From Betaproteobacteria bacterium MOLA814 (GTDB lineage: Bacteria > Pseudomonadota > Gammaproteobacteria > Burkholderiales > Burkholderiaceae_C), in contig AYMW01000001.1 in the NCBI GenBank assembly GCA_000496475.1, positions 533,018-597,017 of the forward strand: a stretch of 64,000 nucleotides of DNA. Reading direction: 5' to 3'. The notes below the pieces were generated by a model. The model did no database searches. It saw only the letters and a list, made by a program, of their open reading frames with translations, and was not told the DNA's origin. Both the position numbers and the translations under genes were made by a program. Positions 30,246 through 40,197 of the stretch are shown in pieces (position 1 is the stretch's first letter; every line of letters begins with the position of its first letter).

Positions 30246-31436
30246 TTAAAACGCCTTGGACATCGTGACTCGCCGCAAGCGCATGACCAAGTAAAAAGCC
30301 ATGGCTGCGCTTGCAGTGGACACCCAAAACACGCTGCTCAGCCCGAAGTGGGTACTCAGCAAGCCACCGCCCAAGCCACCCAGCACGCCAGTCACCCCAT
30401 ACCCAATGGTGGCGTACAAGGCTTGACCGCGCCCGCGCAACCTGCCTGGGAAAAAGTGTGACAGCAGGGCAATACACGCCGTATGGTGCGCTGCAAACGT
30501 CAGGGCGTGCATGACTTGTGCAATGACGACAGCCCACCACAAGTCGGCCATGGTGGCTGTGACGCCAAACCGAAACGTGTTTGCGACCGCTGCCACCAGC
30601 AACCACCCCGTTAAGCTGAACATGGGCAGCCAACGCGACTGCGTGGTAAACCACACCATCTCGGCCACCACTGCCAGCGCCCACATCACGCCTATGACCG
30701 ATTTGCTGTAACCCAACGAGTCTAGGTATAGCGAGAAAAATACGTAACCGCCCACGTGGGCTAAGACGTGAAAAAAGACAGCTGCAAACAACCACGTTAC
30801 ACCGGGTTGTTGAAAGGCCGCTCGCAAAGAGACCCTGGCCTGCCCCACGGGTATGTTTTCTTTGATGTCCGACAACCACCACACAGACACCACAACAGCC
30901 AGCAAAGTCGCGCTCGTCCAGATGGGAAATGCGCCCATGCCCTGGCGCTCAAACCACGTGCCGGCAAACAGCACAGTTACAAAAAAACCAACCGAACCCC
31001 ACACGCGCACGCGCCCATAGCGCTTGGGGTCAAACCGACCATCTACCGTCACCAAGTGCGCCAGCGCAGCCTCACTCATGGGCATCATGGCACTGGTTGC
31101 GGTAAACATAAAAAACAACACAATGAGCAACGACTGCCACGTCATGGGCCACCACAGTAACAACGACAAACACAATGCCACAGTGCCGCCCACACGCAGC
31201 AACTTCACGCGCTCGCCGGTGGTATCGCTGAGCCATCCCCAAGCATAGGGTGCAAACATGCGGGTTGCGGCTTGTACCGATACCAGCATGCTGATCGCCA
31301 GCAAACTGAAGCCTTGGTCTTGCAGCCACAGTGGCAAGTAGGGGTTGAAAAATCCAATGTGGGCGAAATAGCTCGCCGACAGCGCTGCAAAAGGCCAAGC
31401 AGCGTTGGCCGATGGACGGCGCAGCCAACTGGGCAT
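30246..31436 (-). CDS. MFS transporter, HcaT/nucleoside-symporter-like
   Basis: This 396-residue protein has about 12 membrane segments. The N-terminus ALSASYFAHIGFFNPYLPLWLQDQGFS and the segment MFAPYAWGWLSDTTGERVKLLR fit the MFS_1-like group of HcaT (3-phenylpropionate permease) and related permeases. I chose the ATG at 31436 because a start at 31529 would overlap the aroC coding end and adds an unrelated lead. It lies directly downstream of aroC on the same strand and may be cotranscribed. The substrate is not known. Confidence 0.85.
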   Translation of the reverse strand: MPSWLRRPSANAAWPFAALSASYFAHIGFFNPYLPLWLQDQGFSLLAISMLVSVQAATRMFAPYAWGWLSDTTGERVKLLRVGGTVALCLSLLLWWPMTWQSLLIVLFFMFTATSAMMPMSEAALAHLVTVDGRFDPKRYGRVRVWGSVGFFVTVLFAGTWFERQGMGAFPIWTSATLLAVVVSVWWLSDIKENIPVGQARVSLRAAFQQPGVTWLFAAVFFHVLAHVGGYVFFSLYLDSLGYSKSVIGVMWALAVVAEMVWFTTQSRWLPMFSLTGWLLVAAVANTFRFGVTATMADLWWAVVIAQVMHALTFAAHHTACIALLSHFFPGRLRGRGQALYATIGYGVTGVLGGLGGGLLSTHFGLSSVFWVSTASAAMAFYLVMRLRRVTMSKAF

Positions 31437-31461
31437 TACATACGCCTTGGAGTGGGGCGCG

Positions 31462-32553
31462 TCACTGGGCCGAGATGTTGGGCGTACGCACCTGCACATC
31501 GGCGCACTGTGCACGGTGGGCCAAGGCATGCTCCATCACCACCAAGGCCAGCATGGCCTCTGCAATAGGCGTGGCACGGATACCCACGCACGGGTCATGC
31601 CGTCCCTTGGTCACCACCTCGGTCTCTTCACCTTGCACATTGATGGTATCGCGCGCCACCAAGATAGAGCTGGTGGGTTTGATGGCAATACTGACCTCTA
31701 AGTCTTGGCCTGTGCTGATGCCACCCAACACGCCACCTGCGTTGTTGCCCACAAAGCCAGTTGGGCGCAAGCTGTCGCCGTGCTGGCTACCGCGCTGGGT
31801 CACACTGGCAAAACCCGCACCAATTTCCACACCCTTAACGGCGTTGATACCCATCATGGCGTAGGCAATGTCGGCGTCGAGTTTGTCAAACAAAGGCTGG
31901 CCCAAACCTACCGGCATATGGCTGGCCACCACGCGCAAACGCGCACCGCACGAGTCGCCTGATTTGCGCAAGGCGTTCATGTAATGTTCAATCTGGCTGG
32001 TATCGGCAATAGGTGCAAAGAACGGGTTGTTGACCACGTGTGCCCAGTCTTCAAAACCAATCACCTCATCGCCAATGTGCGTCATGCAGCCTTTGATCAC
32101 CACACCATGCTGCGCAGCCAACCACTTTTTAGCCACGGCTCCCGCGGCTACCATGGGCGCGGTTAAGCGCGCAGAAGAGCGCCCGCCGCCGCGTGGGTCA
32201 CGCAGACCGTATTTGTGCATGTAGGTGTAGTCGGCGTGACCTGGCCTAAAGGTCTGCAAAATATCGCCGTAATCTTTGGAGCGCTGGTCGGTGTTGCGAA
32301 TCATCAGCGCAATGGGTGTGCCAGTGGTCAAACCCTGGTAAACGCCAGACAAAATTTCAACTTGGTCTGGCTCGTTACGCTGTGTCACAAATTTTGAGGT
32401 GCCAGGGCGTCGTCTGTCTAGGTCTGGTTGAATGTCTTCAACCGACAAAGCCATACCCGGTGGGCAGCCGTCTATCACACAGCCAATGGCTGGGCCGTGG
32501 GATTCACCAAAGTTGGTGACTGCGAATAGTTGTCCAAATGTATTGCCGCTCAT
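31462..32553 (-). CDS. aroC: Chorismate synthase
   Basis: AroC makes chorismate from 5-enolpyruvylshikimate-3-phosphate using reduced FMN. The 363-residue protein starts [20 protein letters not shown] and contains [11 protein letters not shown], then [20 protein letters not shown]-type and [20 protein letters not shown]-type segments, and [16 protein letters not shown] near the end. These cover the conserved chorismate synthase signatures. It is followed 25 bases later by the MFS gene. The pathway partner aroQ is close, but with the transporter between. Confidence 0.97.
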   Translation of the reverse strand: MSGNTFGQLFAVTNFGESHGPAIGCVIDGCPPGMALSVEDIQPDLDRRRPGTSKFVTQRNEPDQVEILSGVYQGLTTGTPIALMIRNTDQRSKDYGDILQTFRPGHADYTYMHKYGLRDPRGGGRSSARLTAPMVAAGAVAKKWLAAQHGVVIKGCMTHIGDEVIGFEDWAHVVNNPFFAPIADTSQIEHYMNALRKSGDSCGARLRVVASHMPVGLGQPLFDKLDADIAYAMMGINAVKGVEIGAGFASVTQRGSQHGDSLRPTGFVGNNAGGVLGGISTGQDLEVSIAIKPTSSILVARDTINVQGEETEVVTKGRHDPCVGIRATPIAEAMLALVVMEHALAHRAQCADVQVRTPNISAQ

Positions 32554-32628
32554 AGCCGATATTATCGACCATGAGCGCGCTTATCCGTGTTGTGTTGACA
32601 AGTCCTGTGGCCAGCTGATGATCAGGCT

Positions 32629-33090
32629 TTAGTTTGCGAGAGGCAAGTCGTCACCAGCATCTGGCCAATCACGGATATATGCCTTGAGCATCTTGTTCTC
32701 GAAGTTTTGGCTATCGACCACGGCTTTGGCCACATCGTAAAAGCTGATCACCCCCAGCAGCATGCTGGCGTCCATCACGGGCATGTAGCGGGCATGCCGC
32801 TCCAACATCATGCGCCGCACCTCGTCTAGGTCGGTCTCACCAGTGCACGTCAGAGGCGCGTCGTCCATGGCAGCTCTAACGGTGGTGTTGCCCACCACGC
32901 CTTTGTTTGTAACCAGTTGGGCAATCACTTCGCGAAATGTGAGCATGCCCACCAAATCACCATACGCCATCACGACCAGCGAGCCGATGTCTTTTTCAGC
33001 CATCACATCAATGGCCTCGCTCAATGCGGAATCTGGGCTAACGGTGTACAAGGTGCCGCCTTTGACGCGCAGTATGTCGCTGACTTTCAT
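32629..33090 (-). CDS. CBS domain pair protein
   Basis: The 153-residue cytosolic protein is essentially two CBS domains (about 1-60 and 72-130): MKVSDILRVKGGTLYTVSPD, EKDIGSLVVMAYGDLVGMLT, then MMLERHARYMPVMDASMLLGVIS. CBS pairs bind adenine nucleotides or SAM and usually regulate a partner. The ATG at 33090 has GGAG nine bases upstream and is preferred to 33138. It is divergent from metZ across 177 bases that show no riboswitch I can recognise. The partner is unknown. Confidence 0.88.
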   Translation of the reverse strand: MKVSDILRVKGGTLYTVSPDSALSEAIDVMAEKDIGSLVVMAYGDLVGMLTFREVIAQLVTNKGVVGNTTVRAAMDDAPLTCTGETDLDEVRRMMLERHARYMPVMDASMLLGVISFYDVAKAVVDSQNFENKMLKAYIRDWPDAGDDLPLAN

Positions 33091-33267
33091 TCTCAATCTC
33101 CATGTGATGCAAATGACTATGGGTCCAATATAGCCCAAGGCGCATGGGCATTCCCACTAAAGTAATCAGGCATAACCCTGACGACAGTCACGCAAGGCAA
33201 CCGATACAGTGCTTGAACAAGCAAAATAGACGTTCACGATTTTGCACACCTTTTACATGGAGATGCC

Positions 33268-34593
33268 ATGGCTGGCTACTCAGACCCCGGATTCGACACC
33301 CTCAGCTTGCACGCAGGCGCAGCCCCAGACCCCACCACAGGTGCGCGCGGTGTGCCCATACACATGAGCACATCGTTTGTATTTGAATCCAGCGACCACG
33401 CCGCGGCACTGTTCAACCTAGAGCGCGCTGGCCACGTGTACAGCCGCATCAGCAACCCCACCAATGCCGTACTCGAAACCCGCGTTGCAGCCTTAGAAGG
33501 CGGTATTGGCGCCATTGCCACAGCCAGTGGCCAAGCGGCTCTGCACTTGGCCATTGCCACGCTGATGGATGCAGGCTCACACATAGTGGCCAGCAGCGCG
33601 CTGTACGGCGGCTCACACAACTTGCTGCATTACACGCTCAAACGCTTTGGCATAGAGACCACGTTTGTTCACCCCAACGACCTAGACGCTTGGCGCGCCG
33701 CTATTCGCCCCAACACCAAGCTGCTGTTTGGTGAGACAGTTGGCAACCCTGGCATGGACGTCCTAGACATTGCCGCTGTGTCAGATATTGCGCACCAAGC
33801 GCGCGTGCCACTCATGGTTGACGCCACACTCACCCCCCCATGGCTGCTCAAACCCATGGACCATGGCGCAGACATAGTCATGCACTCGGCCACCAAATTT
33901 CTCAGCGGCCACGGCACAGTGGTGGGCGGCGTGTTGGTTGACAGCGGCCTGTTTGACTGGGAGGCCAGCGGTAAATTTGAATCGCTCACACAAGCCTACG
34001 AAGGCTTCCACGACATGGTGTTCAGTGACGAGTCAACGGTGGGGGCTTTCTTACTCAGGGCCAGGCGCGAAGGTCTGCGCGACTTTGGAGCCTGTATGAG
34101 CCCGCACTCTGCATGGCTTATTTTGCAAGGCATCGAAACACTGGGTCTGCGCATGGAGCGCCACATGCGCAACACACAAGCGGTGGTGAACTACTTGGAT
34201 GCACACCCCATGGTGGAGCGAGTGGGCCACCCCCTGCTGGCCAGCCACCCCAGCCATGCCCTGTCACAAACGTTGCTGCCTCGGGGCGCAGGCTCGGTGT
34301 TCAGCTTTGACATCAAAGGCAGCAAGGCACAAGGGCAGGCTTTTGTGCAAGCCCTCAAGGTATTCAGCCATCTGGCCAACGTGGGCGACGCCAAGAGCTT
34401 GGTCATCCAACCCGCCACCACCACCCATTTCCGCATGGACGCAGCCGCATTGGCCACGGCTGGCATCAAGCCTGGCACCGTGCGCCTGTCTGTCGGCCTA
34501 GAAGACGAAGCCGACCTGATTGAAGACCTCAAACGGGCGTTGAAAGCGGCAGAACGCGCAGCCGACCACTCACACGTAAAGACCGGGGCTTAA
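33268..34593 (+). CDS. metZ: O-acetyl/O-succinylhomoserine sulfhydrylase
   Basis: This is a Cys/Met-metabolism PLP enzyme (441 residues) that makes homocysteine from an activated homoserine and sulfide. Key features are YSRISNPTNAVLETRVAALE, then SGQAALHLAIATL and the PLP Lys about 210 in HSATKFLSGHG. The length and the inserts near 240-280 resemble the O-acetylhomoserine (MetY-like) group; the symbol metZ is the usual label in Burkholderiales but substrate preference is not certain. AUG with GGAG upstream. It is followed by a hydrolase after three bases, so cotranscription is nearly certain. Confidence 0.88.
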   Translation: MAGYSDPGFDTLSLHAGAAPDPTTGARGVPIHMSTSFVFESSDHAAALFNLERAGHVYSRISNPTNAVLETRVAALEGGIGAIATASGQAALHLAIATLMDAGSHIVASSALYGGSHNLLHYTLKRFGIETTFVHPNDLDAWRAAIRPNTKLLFGETVGNPGMDVLDIAAVSDIAHQARVPLMVDATLTPPWLLKPMDHGADIVMHSATKFLSGHGTVVGGVLVDSGLFDWEASGKFESLTQAYEGFHDMVFSDESTVGAFLLRARREGLRDFGACMSPHSAWLILQGIETLGLRMERHMRNTQAVVNYLDAHPMVERVGHPLLASHPSHALSQTLLPRGAGSVFSFDIKGSKAQGQAFVQALKVFSHLANVGDAKSLVIQPATTTHFRMDAAALATAGIKPGTVRLSVGLEDEADLIEDLKRALKAAERAADHSHVKTGA

Positions 34594-34596
34594 ACC

Positions 34597-35418
34597 ATGT
34601 ACATCACAGTTAAGGACGAACGACACTACGCTTACACCGGGGGTAAAGACTGGGTGGATGGCCAACCCACTGTCGTCATGATTCACGGCGTACTCAACGA
34701 CCACAGCGTGTGGATTTTGCAGTCGCGTTACTTGGCTCACCACGGCCACAACGTCATGGCCATAGACTTGCCCGGCCACTGCAAAAGCCAAGGTACACCA
34801 CCTGCCAGCGTGGAAGACGCCGCGGCACATGTGCTGGCATTGCTAGACGCAGCTGGCGTTGACGCAGCCGCTTTGGTGGGCCACAGCTTTGGCGCGCTCA
34901 TTGCGCTGCAAGCTGCTGCCACAGCGCCGCTGCGCTGCACCCACTTGGCCATGGTGGGCACGGCTTACCCCATGGCGGTCTCGCCTGTGTTGCTCGATAC
35001 ATCGCTTCATGCGCCCCACAAAGCGATAGAAATGGTCAACAACTTTAGCCACAGCACCTTGGCGCCGCCGCCCTCCAGCCTAGGCCCAGGCACGTGGTTG
35101 TATGGCGTGGGGCGCGCGTTGATGCGCCGCGTACTGGCCAGCAACCCAACGCACAACGTCTTCAACATAGGCTTTCATGCGTGCAACAACTACGCATCAG
35201 GTGAAGCGGCCATGGATGCGGTGCAAGCCGCCCACATACCCACGCTGTTTGTGCTCGGTACACGAGACCAAATGACGCCGCCAAAAGCCATGGCAACCTT
35301 GTCATCGCGCGCACCACATGCCCGAACCGTATTGGTAGCCAGCGGTCATGCAATGATGTCAGAAGCACCAGAAGACACCTTGCAGGCATTGCACGCGTTG
35401 TTACAAACAAAACAGTAG
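34597..35418 (+). CDS. Alpha/beta fold hydrolase
   Basis: This 273-residue alpha/beta hydrolase has an oxyanion HG motif (VVMIHGVLNDHSVW), nucleophile GHSFG with Ser about 97, an acid residue in LGTRDQMTPP and a catalytic His in VASGHAMMSEAP. The triad is intact. The gene starts three bases after the metZ stop. The substrate is unknown: the fold covers esterases, lipases, thioesterases and C-C hydrolases. An esterase acting on acyl-homoserine by-products is conceivable but not shown. Confidence 0.85.
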   Translation: MYITVKDERHYAYTGGKDWVDGQPTVVMIHGVLNDHSVWILQSRYLAHHGHNVMAIDLPGHCKSQGTPPASVEDAAAHVLALLDAAGVDAAALVGHSFGALIALQAAATAPLRCTHLAMVGTAYPMAVSPVLLDTSLHAPHKAIEMVNNFSHSTLAPPPSSLGPGTWLYGVGRALMRRVLASNPTHNVFNIGFHACNNYASGEAAMDAVQAAHIPTLFVLGTRDQMTPPKAMATLSSRAPHARTVLVASGHAMMSEAPEDTLQALHALLQTKQ

Positions 35419-35448
35419 AAAGACGCCTTGCCGCACACCAGCCCAAAC

Positions 35449-36774
35449 ATGACCCCACCTGACATGCCTGCACAAGACCAAACGACGCAAGAATGGGCCG
35501 AACGCGAGGCCGCCGACTTTGACCTGCGCAATTTGTCCAGCGCCTTCATAGACAGGCCCTACCCCGTTTACAAGGCGCTGCGAGAGGCTGAACCTGTGCG
35601 GCATATGCCTGATGGCTCATGGCTGTTGACACGCCACGCAGACTTGGTTCAGGTCTACCGCGACTCGGCGAGCTTTGTATCTGATAAACAGGCCGAATTC
35701 GGCCCCAAGTATGGCGTTGACAGCGCGCTGTTCATGCACCACACCAACAGCTTGGTGTTCAACGACGCCCCCAGACACACACGGGTGCGGGGCATCATCA
35801 TGGGCGCACTGAGCCGGCGCGCAGTGGACGACACAGAGGTGGGGCTGCGTGCCTTGGTACAGCGTTTGTTAGACCACATAGCCTTACAAGGCCCACATGC
35901 TGAGTCAGACCTCATAGAAGATTTTGCCAGCGCTATACCCGTCGACATCATTGGCAACTTGCTCAACATCCCGGTTGAAGAACGGGGCCCGTTGCGGGCG
36001 TGGTCGTTGGCCATTTTGGGCGCGCTAGAGCCGCGCTTAACAGCGGAGCAAGAGCGCTTAGGCAATGACAGCGTGTTGGCATTTACCGCCTACTTAAAAG
36101 AACTGGTGGCGCACCGACGCACCGCACCAGGCGACCCGCAGCGCGACGTGCTAACGCGCCTAATACACAGTGAAAACGACCTCAACGGCGAACCCTTAAG
36201 CGAGGTTGAACTGCTACAAAACTGCATTTTTTTGCTCAATGCAGGACACGAAACCACCACCAACTTGATAGGCAACGCTTTGGTTTGCTTGGCGCAGCAC
36301 CCGCAACAGCGCGCGCAGTTGCTGCAAAGCCTCAGCCAATGCGAGCCCGCAAGCGCGCAAGAACGCGACATCATGGCGCTGGCCACCGATGAGTTTTTGC
36401 GGTTTGAATCCTCCAACCAACTTGGCAATCGGCGCAGCGTGGTGGCCAGCACAATTGGCGCAGTGGTCGGCGGCCAAGCCATACCGGCTGGCAGCCTGAT
36501 CACGCTGTGCATTGGCGCTGCCAACCGTGACCCAGCCGTTTTTGACCAACCAGACCTGCTGCACCTGAACCGCACACCCAACAAACACCTGGCTTTTGGG
36601 TTTGGCATTCACCAGTGCGCAGGGCTTAGCCTTGCAAGACTGGAAGGTCGGGTGGCCATTGCAGGCTTTGTAAGGCGCTTTCCTAACTTTGAGCTGCGCG
36701 GCCAACCCCTGCGCTCACAACGCGCACGCTTTAGGGGGTTTATGTCTGTGCCCTTCAGCGGCGGGCCTGCCTAA
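35449..36774 (+). CDS. Cytochrome P450
   Basis: The protein is a soluble bacterial P450 of about 441 residues. The I-helix oxygen-binding motif is LNAGHETTTNLIGNAL, the ExxR is in LRFESSNQLGNR (shifted form, Glu and Arg present nearby), and the haem-ligand loop FGFGIHQCAGLSLARLEG gives Cys about 390. The ATG at 35449 was chosen; a TTG at 35428 is in frame and has AGAAAGA upstream. The 30-base spacing from the hydrolase gene suggests an operon with metZ and the hydrolase. No ferredoxin or reductase gene is adjacent. Substrate unknown. Confidence 0.9.
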   Translation: MTPPDMPAQDQTTQEWAEREAADFDLRNLSSAFIDRPYPVYKALREAEPVRHMPDGSWLLTRHADLVQVYRDSASFVSDKQAEFGPKYGVDSALFMHHTNSLVFNDAPRHTRVRGIIMGALSRRAVDDTEVGLRALVQRLLDHIALQGPHAESDLIEDFASAIPVDIIGNLLNIPVEERGPLRAWSLAILGALEPRLTAEQERLGNDSVLAFTAYLKELVAHRRTAPGDPQRDVLTRLIHSENDLNGEPLSEVELLQNCIFLLNAGHETTTNLIGNALVCLAQHPQQRAQLLQSLSQCEPASAQERDIMALATDEFLRFESSNQLGNRRSVVASTIGAVVGGQAIPAGSLITLCIGAANRDPAVFDQPDLLHLNRTPNKHLAFGFGIHQCAGLSLARLEGRVAIAGFVRRFPNFELRGQPLRSQRARFRGFMSVPFSGGPA

Positions 36775-36779
36775 GCGCA

Positions 36780-38063
36780 TCACGCTTGATGCAGCACCTC
36801 GCCGCTTGGCAGTGCCTGCTGAACGCAAGCCCCCTTCCAGCCGCTGGTGGCCCACATGGCTTTGCTTTCACTTGACAAGGGCAACAACAAGGCTTGCACC
36901 AAAGGGGTCAGCGCCATGCGTGAAAGATCGACCAGCAACACATAGCGGGCCTCCTCCTCGTCTAAACGCCCTACCCAGTCCAGCTCCAGCAAAGCGTCCA
37001 TAGGCACTTCTATGTGCAGGGCATCGACGCGCAGGGCGACAGCCAACTCCTCGGCGCTGAGACCTCGAGCCAGTGTGGTGGTGTCTGACGGTTCATGGCC
37101 AGGCCCAGCTTGGGCGGCTTGCAGTTGCGACAGTATTTCCAGTGACAGTTGGTAGTCCCAACCGGGTTGGTCACTGCGTCTGGCCACACCACGCAGCAAG
37201 CTGGGCAGGTAGGCCGCTACGACAGCGCCCAACAACACCACAGCCCACGCCAAGTAAATCCAAATCAGCAAAATTGGCACGGTGGCAAATGCGCCATAAA
37301 CGGCGGCATACGAGGGCACTTTGCCCAAATACCAGCCCAAGCCTTGCTTCACCACTTCCATCGCGGCAGAGACCAGCAAACCGCTGATGAAAGCGTGGCT
37401 CCAGCGCACGCGGGCGTTGGGCACAAAATGGTACAGCGCAGCCAAACCCGAGGCCATTGCCACAAACCCAAACACGTCCAACACCCAGACCCAGCTGACC
37501 GAGGGCTCTGTGATCAGGCCTTTGCTGGCTGAAAACAAATAAGTGGTCACGCTAGCGCTGATGGCCAGCATGAGGGGGCCAAGTGTCAGGACTGCCCAGT
37601 AGGTCAGCACGCGGTGCGACAGTGGGCGCAGTTTGCGCACCCGCCAAATGTCATTGAGCTTGCGGTCAATGGTCAAAATAAGGGCCAAAGCCGTTATCAG
37701 CAACACCACAGCACCTAGCCAACCCAACTCACCGGCCTTGGACGAAAACTGGTGCAAGTACTTGAGTACAGTGCGGGCAATTGGGTCAGGCACCAAGCTT
37801 TGCACCAGCCACTGCTCAATCCCGCCTTCGAAGCGAGCAAACATGGGGAACGCACTAAAAATAGCCAAACCCACGGTAAACAACGGCACCAAAGCCATTA
37901 CTGTGGTGAAGGTTAAGCTGCTCGCGGTTTGGCCCAGTCGGTCTTCACGAAAGCGCTCTCGCAGGGTGATCGCCGTGTTGCGCCACGGAAAACGACGCAA
38001 GTCGCCCACCACGTCCTGCCAAAAACGTTGCCAAACTTGAGTTGCAGACTGCCATTGCTTCAT
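36780..38063 (-). CDS. YihY family inner-membrane protein
   Basis: This is a 427-residue protein of the YihY/UPF0761 family (formerly called ribonuclease BN, a function since assigned to RNase Z). About six membrane segments occupy residues 45-280, with the family pattern RLGQTASSLTFTTVMALVPLFTVGLA and, later, AAVYGAFATVPILLIWIYLAWAVVLLGAVVAA (part). A cytoplasmic C-terminal region of about 130 residues follows. Function is not established. It is convergent with the P450 gene, five bases apart, and divergent from DUF2069. Confidence 0.88.
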   Translation of the reverse strand: MKQWQSATQVWQRFWQDVVGDLRRFPWRNTAITLRERFREDRLGQTASSLTFTTVMALVPLFTVGLAIFSAFPMFARFEGGIEQWLVQSLVPDPIARTVLKYLHQFSSKAGELGWLGAVVLLITALALILTIDRKLNDIWRVRKLRPLSHRVLTYWAVLTLGPLMLAISASVTTYLFSASKGLITEPSVSWVWVLDVFGFVAMASGLAALYHFVPNARVRWSHAFISGLLVSAAMEVVKQGLGWYLGKVPSYAAVYGAFATVPILLIWIYLAWAVVLLGAVVAAYLPSLLRGVARRSDQPGWDYQLSLEILSQLQAAQAGPGHEPSDTTTLARGLSAEELAVALRVDALHIEVPMDALLELDWVGRLDEEEARYVLLVDLSRMALTPLVQALLLPLSSESKAMWATSGWKGACVQQALPSGEVLHQA

Positions 38064-38165
38064 GCCGGTATCATGCCATCAAGACTATCCCACAGCAGCA
38101 CCTGCCAAAGGTGCATGGCGTAACCGCTAAACATCGCTGTATGTCCAACCACAACGAGAAGCCCC

Positions 38166-38621
38166 TTGAGCACAGATACCTCCCCAACACTGCCCCCTAC
38201 TAACCGCATTGACTTCACCCGCTGGGTGGCCGTTGTCAGCCTCTTCGGTCTCATTGCGCTGGGTTTGTCATGGGAGCTGTGGCTGGCGCCCCTGCGCGAA
38301 GGGGGTTCTTGGTGGGCTTTAAAAGTGTTGCCGCTGTGCATCCCAATCGCTGGCTTGCTCAAAAACCGCATGTACACCTACCGCTGGATGAGCCTGCTCA
38401 TATGGGTGTACTTCACCGAAGGCGTGGTCAGGGCGTGGTCAGACAAAGGCTTGTCTGCAGGCTTGGCACTTGGCCAAACCATGCTGTGCCTGAGTTTGTT
38501 TGTAGCGGTTGCCTTGCATGTGCGCTGGCGCTTCCAAACAGCACGCGCCAACGCATTGGCAAACCCGCAACTTGACGATTCGGGCGACGGCACAACCACA
38601 ACCACAACCGGTAGCCAATGA
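38166..38621 (+). CDS. DUF2069 membrane protein
   Basis: The 151-residue protein has about four membrane segments (RWVAVVSLFGLIALGLSWELW, LKVLPLCIPIAGLL, WMSLLIWVYFTEGVVRAW, LGQTMLCLSLFVAVALHVRW), typical of the DUF2069 family. It appears to start with TTG at 38166, with GAGAAG eight bases upstream; no ATG in frame is available upstream of the conserved part. The C-terminus ends in a Thr-rich low-complexity run. It overlaps the next gene by four bases (ATGA), so the two are translationally coupled. Function unknown. Confidence 0.82.
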   Translation: MSTDTSPTLPPTNRIDFTRWVAVVSLFGLIALGLSWELWLAPLREGGSWWALKVLPLCIPIAGLLKNRMYTYRWMSLLIWVYFTEGVVRAWSDKGLSAGLALGQTMLCLSLFVAVALHVRWRFQTARANALANPQLDDSGDGTTTTTTGSQ

Positions 38622-40054
38622 GCATGGCCAACACCACAGTCCTCAAGCAACTTCGCGCCGCTGTTGGTGATGCCCACGTGCTGGTGGACGGTGACCTATC
38701 GGCTTACGTCAACGACTGGCGCAAACGCGCTGAAGGCAAAGCGTTGGCTGTTGTGCGTCCAGCCACTACGGCGCAAGTGGCCGCCGTCGTAAAAGTATGT
38801 GCAGCCAACCACATTGCCATCGTGGCGCAGGGTGGCAACACGGGTCTTGTCGTAGGCTCTGTGCCCGACACATCAGGCACACAAGTCGTGCTGAGTCTGA
38901 CCCGCATGAACCAGGTCAGAGCCATTGACGAGGCCAACCTGACGCTCACGGTGGAGGCCGGCTGCATTCTACAAACAGTGCAACAAACCGCAGCCGATGC
39001 AGGTTTTTATTTCCCCCTGAGCCTGGCGGCACAGGGCAGCTGCACCATTGGCGGCAACCTCGCCACCAACGCCGGCGGCACACAAGTGCTGCGCTTTGGC
39101 AATGCACGCGACCTGTGTTTGGGCCTTGAGGCCGTGACGGCAACTGGCGACATTTGGCACGGTTTGGGCGGCTTGCGCAAAGACAACACTGGCTATGACC
39201 TGAAAAACCTGCTCATTGGCAGCGAAGGCACGCTGGCCATCATCACCGCCGCCACGCTGAAGCTGTATCCCCAGCCAGCCAGCCGCTGTGTGGCTTGGGT
39301 TGCCCAACCCAGCCTTGCAGCAGGGGTGCAGCTGCTGGCATTGGCCAGGTCACGTTTGGGCGACGGCTTAACTGGCTTTGAAGTCATGGGGCAGTTTGCC
39401 CTGGAGCTGGTGGCCAAGCACTTCGCCAGCCCAGCCGTACCGTTGCTGGGCAGCGCGCCCTACTACACCTTGGTAGAGCTCTCTAGCAACAGCGACTTTC
39501 ACGTTGCCAGTGAGCAACTGCAGCTCATGCTGGAAGATGCCTTGGAGCACGGCATGGCGAACGACGTGGTGGTGGCGCAAACCATCACCCAAGCCCAGCA
39601 ACTGTGGCAAATACGCGAGCACATACCGCTGGCACAAAGCGCTGAAGGCTTGAATATCAAACACGATATTTCTATTCCCATTTCGCGTATTGCCGAGTTT
39701 GTAGACCATACCTTGGACGTGCTGGTTGACGCCATACCCGGTATGCGCCTGGTCAACTTTGGGCATTTGGGTGACGGCAACTTGCACTACAACGTACAGG
39801 CCCCATTAGGGGCCGACGGCCAGGCTTTTTTGCAACAACACGAAAGCACTGTCAACACGCTGGTGTTCGACGCCGTGCAGCAGTTTGGTGGCTCTATATC
39901 GGCCGAACACGGCATAGGCACCCTCAAGGCCCACACCCTGCCCAACTACAAAGACGCCACCGCTTTGGCCATGATGCGGGCCATCAAAAACAGCTTGGAC
40001 CCCCAAGGCATACTCAACCCTGGCAGCGTCCTAGAGCGCAGCACCCCGGTGTAG
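38618..40054 (+). CDS. FAD-linked oxidase (GlcD/D-2-hydroxyacid dehydrogenase type)
   Basis: The 478-residue protein has an FAD_binding_4 domain at about 40-180 (IVAQGGNTGLVVGSVPD, and GSCTIGGNLATNAGGTQVLRFG split at 20) and an FAD-linked oxidase C-terminal domain to the end (GHLGDGNLHYNVQAP, ISAEHGIGTLKA). This is the family of glycolate oxidase GlcD, D-lactate dehydrogenase and D-2-hydroxyglutarate dehydrogenase. The single-gene setting without GlcE/GlcF favours a D-2-hydroxyacid dehydrogenase. It overlaps the DUF2069 gene by ATGA. Confidence 0.9.
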   Translation: MSMANTTVLKQLRAAVGDAHVLVDGDLSAYVNDWRKRAEGKALAVVRPATTAQVAAVVKVCAANHIAIVAQGGNTGLVVGSVPDTSGTQVVLSLTRMNQVRAIDEANLTLTVEAGCILQTVQQTAADAGFYFPLSLAAQGSCTIGGNLATNAGGTQVLRFGNARDLCLGLEAVTATGDIWHGLGGLRKDNTGYDLKNLLIGSEGTLAIITAATLKLYPQPASRCVAWVAQPSLAAGVQLLALARSRLGDGLTGFEVMGQFALELVAKHFASPAVPLLGSAPYYTLVELSSNSDFHVASEQLQLMLEDALEHGMANDVVVAQTITQAQQLWQIREHIPLAQSAEGLNIKHDISIPISRIAEFVDHTLDVLVDAIPGMRLVNFGHLGDGNLHYNVQAPLGADGQAFLQQHESTVNTLVFDAVQQFGGSISAEHGIGTLKAHTLPNYKDATALAMMRAIKNSLDPQGILNPGSVLERSTPV

Positions 40055-40197
40055 CCCAATGTGGATTGCAAGACCCTGACCACACCAAGCCGAGTCTGCC
40101 AGTGACATTTAAAGGGAGATCTGACATCGCGCACGGTTGCTTAGCCCTAAGAGTTGGTATGCTCCATGGTTGCTAAATGTTGTGAGTGCCAACCGCC

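Noticed and set aside
33091-33267. SAM or SAH riboswitch upstream of metZ
   Set aside because: None of the conserved cores of SAM-I, SAM-II or SAH aptamers could be recognised in the 177-base gap.
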